Source: Acidobacteriota bacterium (lineage in GTDB: Bacteria; Acidobacteriota; Terriglobia; Terriglobales; Acidobacteriaceae). Taken from it: 48,684 bases of DNA. Of this stretch, positions 41,403-48,684 are shown in pieces. The DNA lies in assembly GCA_021819585.1 (NCBI GenBank), contig JAKAQS010000003.1, positions 1-48,684 on the forward strand. Direction: 5' to 3'. The translations under genes were made by a program, and so were the position numbers. Every line of letters starts with the position of its first letter. The first letter of the stretch is position 1. Under the pieces are notes generated by a model. That model did no database searches, had not been told where the DNA came from, and saw only the letters and a program-made list of their open reading frames with translations.

Positions 41403-43370
41403 ATGGAACGGTGGATGTTGGGTAGGTGGCGGGGTGCGCAGGTGGGGGCTTGGATTCTCAGGATTGCACTGGCGGCGCTGGCTATGCAGGCGCCGGCCGT
41501 TTCGGCGCAGAGTGGCCGGTTGGCCATCGACAAGGTCGATCCGCCCAACTGGTGGTCTGGAATGCCCCCGCCCATGCTGCTGGCGCATGGGGATGGTCTG
41601 CGCGCGGCCACATTCTCGATCAGCGACCCGGCCTTGCGGATCGACAAGGTGACGCCTTCGGCCAATGGACACTGGGCGCAACTCTGGCTCTCGGCCTCAC
41701 CGTCTAAGCCGGAGCGGGTGACGCTGAGGGCGGCGCTGGGCAGCAAGAGCGTGCGGCGGACGTACACCTTTGCCGCTCCACGTCCGCCCGGCGACGGCTT
41801 TCAGGGATTCTCTTCGCGCGATGTGATGTATCTGATCATGATCGACCGCTTCGCCGACGGCAATCCGCATAACGACGGGCCGGATGCGCATAGCGATGCC
41901 GGCAGTCCGGCGGCGCTCTCCGAGCGAGCCAAACCGCGGGGTTGGCATGGTGGCGATCTGAAGGGAATTGAAGATCACCTGGACTACCTGCGGCAGTTGG
42001 GAGTCACCACGGTCTGGATCACGCCGGTCTACCAGAACCGCGAGATGGACAGTTACCACGGCTACGGCGCCACCGATATGTATCGCGTGGACGATCACTT
42101 CGGCTCGCTGGCCGATCTGCAGGCGCTGGCAGCGGCCTTGCATGCGCACGGCATGAAGCTGGTCCTGGATACGGTGCCGAACCATGTAGGGCCGCAAAAT
42201 CCGTGGGTCAATGATGAACCTGCGCCGGATTGGTTCCATGGAACCAAGGCTCATCATCTGGATAGCCAGACGAACTTTACGGCGTTGATCAATCCGCACG
42301 CGCCGGAGCGGGACAGAGTAGGAACGCTGGACGGATGGTTCGCCGGCGTGCTTCCGGATATGAATACGGAGAGCCCCGCAGTGGCGCAGTACCTGCGTCA
42401 GAATGCCATCTGGTGGGTGGAACAGACCGGCGCCGATGGACTGAGAATCGACACCTTTCCCTATGTGGATCGCGCTTTCTGGCATGTGTTCAATGGAGAG
42501 TTGAAGCAGTTGTTCCCGCATCTCACCCAGGTTGGCGAGGTCTTCAATGGGGATCCGGTCATCACCTCTTCCTTTGCCGGCGGCGTTACCCGCGCCGGCG
42601 TGGACACCGAACTCTACACGCCCTTTGATTTCCCAACCTACTTCGCCTTGCGCGATGTCTTCACCAAGGGCGCGCCGATGAGCCGGCTGGCGGACATGCT
42701 TGCCAAGGACTCGTTGTATCCGCATCCGCAGCGTCTGGTCCCTTTCATCGGGAACCATGACACGGAGAGGTTTGCCACTGCCGTCCAGGGCGCCGGAACG
42801 GACGGCGAAGGAGCGCTGCAACTCGCCTTGGCCTATGTGCTCACCAGCCGCGGGATGCCGCAGATTTACTCCGGCGATGAGATCGCCATGCAGGGGGGCG
42901 GAGATCCGGACAACCGGAAGGACTTTCCGGGAGGGTTTCCCGGAGCTGCGCAGAGCGCCTTTGTCTCCTCTGGCCGAACCCCGGTGCAGCAGCAGACCTT
43001 TACCTGGGTGGCGAAGCTGGACGCCTTCCGGCGCGCTCATGATGCAGTTGGCTGCGGAGGCGAGCAGGTGCTGGCCGGCAATCAGGACTGGATGGTCTAT
43101 CTGCGGGATGCCGGCCACGCCGCGGAGCAAGGTTGCGCACACTCAGCCCAGAGAGTGTTGGTGGCGTTGCATCGCCAGCCAGCCTCCGCGCCGGGCGCTG
43201 CGCCGTTGAAGCCTTCGACGCTCGATGTGGACCTGAGGCTTACCTGGATGCAGGGCTGCCGTCTGGGAGCGGCCGAGGTTCATCTGGGTGAATCGTCCGC
43301 CACTGTTCAAGCAGAGACGTTGCATCTTCAGGCTCAGGGCGACGCCGTGTGGATCGGTAGCTGTCAGTAG
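41403..43370 (+). CDS. Glycoside hydrolase family 13 (alpha-amylase/cyclomaltodextrinase-like), secreted
   Basis: Signal peptide; DVMYLIMIDRFADGNPHND...GVTTVWITPVYQN...LVLDTVPNHVG...GADGLRIDTFPYVD...VGEVFNGDP...FIGNHDTERF. Confidence 0.93.
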   Translation: MERWMLGRWRGAQVGAWILRIALAALAMQAPAVSAQSGRLAIDKVDPPNWWSGMPPPMLLAHGDGLRAATFSISDPALRIDKVTPSANGHWAQLWLSASPSKPERVTLRAALGSKSVRRTYTFAAPRPPGDGFQGFSSRDVMYLIMIDRFADGNPHNDGPDAHSDAGSPAALSERAKPRGWHGGDLKGIEDHLDYLRQLGVTTVWITPVYQNREMDSYHGYGATDMYRVDDHFGSLADLQALAAALHAHGMKLVLDTVPNHVGPQNPWVNDEPAPDWFHGTKAHHLDSQTNFTALINPHAPERDRVGTLDGWFAGVLPDMNTESPAVAQYLRQNAIWWVEQTGADGLRIDTFPYVDRAFWHVFNGELKQLFPHLTQVGEVFNGDPVITSSFAGGVTRAGVDTELYTPFDFPTYFALRDVFTKGAPMSRLADMLAKDSLYPHPQRLVPFIGNHDTERFATAVQGAGTDGEGALQLALAYVLTSRGMPQIYSGDEIAMQGGGDPDNRKDFPGGFPGAAQSAFVSSGRTPVQQQTFTWVAKLDAFRRAHDAVGCGGEQVLAGNQDWMVYLRDAGHAAEQGCAHSAQRVLVALHRQPASAPGAAPLKPSTLDVDLRLTWMQGCRLGAAEVHLGESSATVQAETLHLQAQGDAVWIGSCQ

Positions 43371-43641
43371 TCGCTTCCGAGCCGGCAACCTCCATCTCCA
43401 ATGTCGCCCGGCGGCAGCTCCGTGGCGATGGTTCCCGCCAGGGCGGAGATCGAGCCTGTCTGGAGGCCGGCTTTTGCTTGGCTTCTCTCGGCGGTCACGG
43501 CGTCGGCTGCGCCACCGCCCGCATGCAGAGAAAGAGCTTGTGTTTGAGTTTTGGAGTGGGTTAAAGCGACCCGCCATAGTAGCCTACCAATGGCGGGGTC
43601 GAGAATGGCTCGTCTCCGATCTTCAGGGAGGGCCAGGGTCG

Positions 43642-44586
43642 ATGGCGGTAGAAGCGTTGCATCCGGAGGGAAGAGTGATTGGGCCTGTTTCGTTGCGGCC
43701 GTTCTTCTCCGAGCGGATTTGGGGAGTGAAGACTCTGCCCAAATGGTATCCGCAGCCTCAGGCGGGCAAACCGGTGGGCGAGGCCTGGCTGACAGCCGAG
43801 AGCTGCGTGGTGGATAAGGGAGAGTACGCGGGCGTATCGCTTGCGGAGATGACCCGGCGCTTTCCCAGGCAGTTCGCGGGCGGGGATTCGGCGCAGTTTC
43901 CTTTGCTGATCAAGACCCTCTTTCCTCAAGAGAAGCTCTCGGTGCAGGTGCATCCGAATGACGCCCAGGCTGCCGCCCTGGGCTTGGGGCGAGGCAAGAC
44001 CGAGTGCTGGTATGTGCTCTCGGCCGAACCCGGAGCGGAGCTGGCGCTGGGTTTTCGGGAGCCGTTTCCAGAGGCCGAGATTCGCGCTGCGATCGCGGCC
44101 GGAACCTTGGAACAGATGCTGAACTATCTTCCCGTCAAGACCGGGGACATGGTCTTTGTGGATGCGGGCACGGTGCATTCGATTGGACCCGGGATGGTGA
44201 TTCTGGAGACGCAGGAGTACAGCGACATTACCTATCGGCTGTATGACTTTGGCCGCCCGCGCGAGCTGCATGTAGACGCCGGGCTAGCGGTCACGCGCAC
44301 TTCGAGCCGCGCGGGATTGGTGACGCCGGTGGCCATGGATGGATTTGAGCGGCTCGTCGCCTCAGAGTACTTTGTGGTGGACCGCTTCGAGGTGTCAGGC
44401 CAGGGCCGATCTCTCGGGCTCAGTGAAAAGATGCAGATGCTGTTTGCGCTGAGCGAGGAGGTTTCGGTGACCAGCGAGCAGGGCTCCACGCCCCTGTCTC
44501 CCTGGCATGTGCTGGTGTTGCCGGCCGAAGGGGTGGAGTATTCGCTGCGCGGAGCCGGCCAGGTGATTCGAATCGCCCAGCCCTGA
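43642..44586 (+). CDS. manA: Mannose-6-phosphate isomerase, class I
   Basis: LRPFFSERIWGVKTLPKWYP...GEAWLTAESCVV...FPLLIKTLFPQEKLSVQVHPNDAQAA...GKTECWYVLSAEPGAELALGF...GDMVFVDAGTVHSIGPGMVILETQEYSDITYRLYDFGRP; start refined to 43642. Confidence 0.9.
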   Translation: MAVEALHPEGRVIGPVSLRPFFSERIWGVKTLPKWYPQPQAGKPVGEAWLTAESCVVDKGEYAGVSLAEMTRRFPRQFAGGDSAQFPLLIKTLFPQEKLSVQVHPNDAQAAALGLGRGKTECWYVLSAEPGAELALGFREPFPEAEIRAAIAAGTLEQMLNYLPVKTGDMVFVDAGTVHSIGPGMVILETQEYSDITYRLYDFGRPRELHVDAGLAVTRTSSRAGLVTPVAMDGFERLVASEYFVVDRFEVSGQGRSLGLSEKMQMLFALSEEVSVTSEQGSTPLSPWHVLVLPAEGVEYSLRGAGQVIRIAQP

Positions 44587-44725
44587 AGCTGCGGCATGGT
44601 CTTGGCGCAACGCGCAAAGGTACTGAAGAATGGCTACCGATCGATGTTAGTCCGGCTGGGGCGCGGATTGGCTCCTTGTTCTTCCGGGCCGAGGGGTTGA
44701 ATCCGGCTGGTTTGTCAGCTTCTGG

Positions 44726-44743
44726 AGTTTCATCTTTGAAACT
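44726..44743. repeat. Inverted repeat AGTTTC-N6-GAAACT upstream of the aldo/keto reductase
   Basis: Read directly: AGTTTCATCTTTGAAACT. Confidence 0.5.
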
Positions 44744-44753
44744 TCAACGAAGC

Positions 44754-44794
44754 CGCCTACACCGGCATTTTTTATAGTATTTTCAGTGTAGGCG
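44754..44794. promoter_or_regulatory. Candidate paired operator: inverted CGCCTACAC sites flanking an AT-rich spacer
   Basis: CGCCTACAC (44754-44762) - CGGCATTTTTTATAGTATTTTCA - GTGTAGGCG (44786-44794). Confidence 0.5.
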
Positions 44795-44941
44795 TAACGC
44801 GACGCCGCGACCCCGATCAACATCTCGCCCCGGCGGTATAGCCTGCTGGGGTGATCATGAAAGCGCCACCTTCGGGGCACCTATCAGCGCTGCGGATGCT
44901 AGCCGCGGCGGGAACAACTTCCTTGACCGGAGGAGGATGCG

Positions 44942-45913
44942 ATGGATCGTAGAAGCTTCTTCAAGACCAGTGCCCTGGCGGCTGGAATGGCGGCTGCTCC
45001 AGGCCTTTCCGTAGCAACAGAGTTGCCTTCAACTTCGGGCACAGGCTTTCAGCCGATTCCCAAACGGCCGCTGGGTAAGACCGGGCAGAGCCTTTCCATC
45101 ATAGGCCTGGGCGGCATCGTGATTATGAACGCCGAGCAGGCTGTCGCCAACAACACCGTGGCTCAGGCGCATGATGCAGGCATCAACTACGTGGACGTAG
45201 CTCCCAGCTACGGCGATGCGCAAGAGAGGCTGGGCCCTGCGTTGAAGCCCTACCGCGACAAATTCTTCCTGGCCTGCAAGACCGGCAAGCGCGGCCGCGC
45301 GGAAGCCGCGGCGGCGCTGGATCAATCCCTGCAACTGCTTGAAACCGATCACGTGGACCTCTACCAGCATCACGCGGTGACCACGCTCGAGGATGTGGAT
45401 CGCATCATGGGTCCGGGCGGCGCGCAGGAGGCGTTTTTGGCTGCGCGTAAGGCGGGAAAGGTTCGCTATCTCGGCTTCTCGGCTCACTCGGAGGAGGCTG
45501 CGCTGGCGATGCTGGACCGTTTCGAATTCGATACGGTCCTGTTCCCCATCAATTTTGTGCTTGCCTCAAAGCGCAACTTTGGGCCGCAGGTGATCGCCCG
45601 CGCACACGAGAAGGGCGTTGGTATGCTGGCCATCAAAGCCATGGCCAAGTCGAAGTGGCCGGAGGGATTGGCGAAGACGGACAAGCCAAACCCCAAGGAG
45701 TGGTATGAGCCCTGCTCCTTGCCGGAGCAGGCTGCGCTGGCCCTGCGTTGGACGCTCTCCCAGCGCATCACCGCGGCGATTCCGCCTGGGGATGAACGCT
45801 ACTTCCCGCTGGCGATGTACGTGGCGCAGAACTTCAAGCCCATTACGCCGGAAGAAGAGCAGTATCTGATTGCCGGTGCAACGGACGCCACGCCCATCTT
45901 TCCTCACGCCTGA
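44942..45913 (+). CDS. Aldo/keto reductase with putative Tat signal
   Basis: MDRRSFFKTSALAAGMAAAPGLSVA then RPLGKTGQSLSIIGLGGIVIMN...GINYVDVAPSYGDAQERLGPALKPYRDKFFLACKTGKR...LQLLETDHVDLYQHHAV. Confidence 0.92.
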   Translation: MDRRSFFKTSALAAGMAAAPGLSVATELPSTSGTGFQPIPKRPLGKTGQSLSIIGLGGIVIMNAEQAVANNTVAQAHDAGINYVDVAPSYGDAQERLGPALKPYRDKFFLACKTGKRGRAEAAAALDQSLQLLETDHVDLYQHHAVTTLEDVDRIMGPGGAQEAFLAARKAGKVRYLGFSAHSEEAALAMLDRFEFDTVLFPINFVLASKRNFGPQVIARAHEKGVGMLAIKAMAKSKWPEGLAKTDKPNPKEWYEPCSLPEQAALALRWTLSQRITAAIPPGDERYFPLAMYVAQNFKPITPEEEQYLIAGATDATPIFPHA

Positions 45914-45999
45914 GCCGATGCTTGCTCCGCCGGGCGCAGAGCAAGGTTTGCAGGGTTCTTAGCTCCACACTGCGGCGCCGGCAAATGGGGTCAGAAGAT

Positions 46000-47007
<1,008 letters not shown>

Positions 47008-47022
47008 GGCAGTGCGGAGTCA

Positions 47023-48063
47023 TTAGGCTGTGGACGCGATGGCGTTGCGCAGCCGAAGAGCGGCTGATTCTGGGGTGATGTCGCGTTGCGGCGACCCGAA
47101 AAGTTCAAAGCCAACCATGAACTTTTTCACCGTGGAGGAGCGCAGTAGAGGAGGATAGAAGTGGAGGTGCAGCAGCCACTCCGGGTGCGGCTCTCTGTCG
47201 GCCGGCGCGGGGTGCAGCCCCATGGAGTAAGGAAAGGGTGCATGAAAGATCTGGTTGTAGCCATGAGTGAGGAGCTTGAGGATCCTCGCGAGACCGTCGC
47301 GTTGTGCCTCCGTCATGTCTTCAATGCGGGCTACCTCCTGCTTGGGCAGGAGCAGAACCTCAAAGGGCCAGACGGCCCAGAAGGGAACCAGCACCGCCCA
47401 AGTCTCATTCTCGGCGGCCACGCGCTCACCCTCCGCCAGTTCGATGGCCAGGTAGGCGGAGAGCAGTGGCTGCTTGTGCTCGGTCCAGTAGGCAAGTTGT
47501 GCCGCAAGCTCCCGAGAAGGCTCATTGGGAAGGTGTTCGGTGGCCCAGATCTGCCCGTGGGGATGGGGGTTGCTGGAGCCCATCATCGCGCCCCGGTTCT
47601 CGAAGATCTGCACGTACTGAATGCGAGGGTCCGCGCTGAGTTCGGCCGCCTGGCCGGCCCACATCTCCACCACACGGCGAATGGCCGCTGTCTCCATCGT
47701 GGCTAGCGTCAGGTCATGGCGAGGGTCAAAGCAGAGCACCCGGCAGATTCCGTACTCTGTTTCGGCGCGGAGCAAGCCGCTTCCATTCAGGTCGAAAGTA
47801 GCCTCCGGAGAGTCGGTCTTGAGCGCGGCGAAGTCGTTGTCAAAGACGTAGACCCCGGTATACACGGGCGTCCGGTGGCCGCCCGCGCGAGTGTTGCCGG
47901 GGCACAGATAGCAGGCCGGATCGTAGGTTGGCGAGGACAGGGGCGCGGGATCCTCTGTCTGGCCCTGCCAGGGCCGGTCGGTGCGGTGCGGTGAGACCAC
48001 CACCCACTCGCGCTTGAGCGGATTCCAGCGGCGGTGTGGGGACTGCAGAAAGATCGGATTCAT
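47023..48063 (-). CDS. galT: Galactose-1-phosphate uridylyltransferase
   Basis: RRWNPLKREWVVVSPHRTDRPWQGQTEDPAPLSSPTYDPACYLCPGNTRAGG...IFENRGAMMGSSNPHPHGQIWATEHLPNEP (HPHGQ active site). Confidence 0.97.
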   Translation of the reverse strand: MNPIFLQSPHRRWNPLKREWVVVSPHRTDRPWQGQTEDPAPLSSPTYDPACYLCPGNTRAGGHRTPVYTGVYVFDNDFAALKTDSPEATFDLNGSGLLRAETEYGICRVLCFDPRHDLTLATMETAAIRRVVEMWAGQAAELSADPRIQYVQIFENRGAMMGSSNPHPHGQIWATEHLPNEPSRELAAQLAYWTEHKQPLLSAYLAIELAEGERVAAENETWAVLVPFWAVWPFEVLLLPKQEVARIEDMTEAQRDGLARILKLLTHGYNQIFHAPFPYSMGLHPAPADREPHPEWLLHLHFYPPLLRSSTVKKFMVGFELFGSPQRDITPESAALRLRNAIASTA

Positions 48064-48684
48064 TTTGCTCCTGCCGGGCCGGCTGGTTCACGCTCGGTTG
48101 TGGCGAACAGATGTGCATTCTGGCGCCAGGCGCCATCGGCCGCCTCGCACAGGTAGGTCTCGGCGGAGCGGGAGAAGCGCTGCCGGTAGGCCGCCTGGAG
48201 CGCGTTGCGGAAGGTCTCGGCCTCGCCGCGCTGGACCAGGTTGACGGTGCAGCCGCCGAACCCCCCACCGGTCAAACGAGCGCCGAAGCAGCCGGGAAGT
48301 TCAGCGGCCGTCTCGACCAGGAAGTCGGTTTCTTCGCAACTGCACTGGAAGTCATCGCGCTGGCTGGTGTGGCTCCCCAGCATCAGCTTGCCAAAGGCGA
48401 CGGGGTCGCCGGCGTTCATGGCCTCCTTGGCCGCGCGCACCCGCCCATTTTCGGTGATGATGTGACGGCAGCGAAGGAAAGCTGCCGGGGATATCTCGGA
48501 GCGGACAGCCTCCAGTTGGGGCAGAGTGGCGTCGCCCAGGTCGCGGACGCCGAAGCGGTTGACGAGAACCGCCTGGCCCTCTTCGGACTCGCGGCGGCGA
48601 ATGCCATACTCGCCCGTGGCCACCGAGTGCCGGACCATGGAGTTGCAGATCACAATCTGCGTCTCCCCAAGGCCGCCCTTCTTC
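48060..48684 (-). CDS. galK: Galactokinase, C-terminal part (N-terminus lies beyond the window end)
   Basis: KKGGLGETQIVICNSMVRHSVATGEYGIRR...LVETAAELPGCFGARLTGGGFGGCTVNLV; stop overlaps galT start (ATGA); frame stays open to 48684. Confidence 0.93.
   Translation of the reverse strand, partial: KKGGLGETQIVICNSMVRHSVATGEYGIRRRESEEGQAVLVNRFGVRDLGDATLPQLEAVRSEISPAAFLRCRHIITENGRVRAAKEAMNAGDPVAFGKLMLGSHTSQRDDFQCSCEETDFLVETAAELPGCFGARLTGGGFGGCTVNLVQRGEAETFRNALQAAYRQRFSRSAETYLCEAADGAWRQNAHLFATTEREPAGPAGAK

Noticed and set aside
41697-43142. 481-aa minus-strand ORF antisense to GH13
   Set aside because: Shadow ORF; the GH13 catalytic motifs are on plus.
30785-44795. Shared TTCAGTGTAGGYGTA sequence near trxB and the aldo/keto reductase as a regulon motif
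   Set aside because: A 15-mer pair with one mismatch is expected by chance in about 48 kb; kept only as a weak note in the 44754 finding.

Overview
The window looks like a chromosomal segment from a GC-rich bacterium, probably Acidobacteriota (Terriglobia-like). That placement is inferred from the large carboxypeptidase-regulatory-domain TonB-dependent receptor and the winged-helix/TM/beta-propeller regulator, not from a phylogenetic marker. I support about 31 protein-coding genes: envelope and polysaccharide genes (sugar transferase, Wzi-like, Wzz-like, GT9); a metY-metX operon; aroA, hpt and lgt-like genes; divergent recG; an elongasome cluster (mreC-mreD-mrdA-rodA) followed by an RNase E/G gene; trxB; a sugar-use neighbourhood (FucP-type MFS, GH31, winged-helix/propeller regulator, TonB-dependent receptor, GH13, manA, aldo/keto reductase); and galE-galT-galK, with galK truncated by the window end. 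I saw no CRISPR array, tRNA, rRNA, transposase or phage gene. The most unusual feature is the 1188-aa RNase E/G: a low-complexity, charge-patterned insertion of about 710 aa sits inside its N-terminal S1 domain, carries a duplicated LPGESLS(K/R)xR motif and RG-rich blocks, and there is no C-terminal scaffold tail. Other candidates include terminator-containing leaders (metY), perfect hairpins, an orphan minus-strand terminator upstream of lacI, an inverted-repeat pair upstream of the aldo/keto reductase gene, and a Cys-rich rhodanese loop. All functional calls come from reading the translated ORFs against remembered family motifs; no database search was run.
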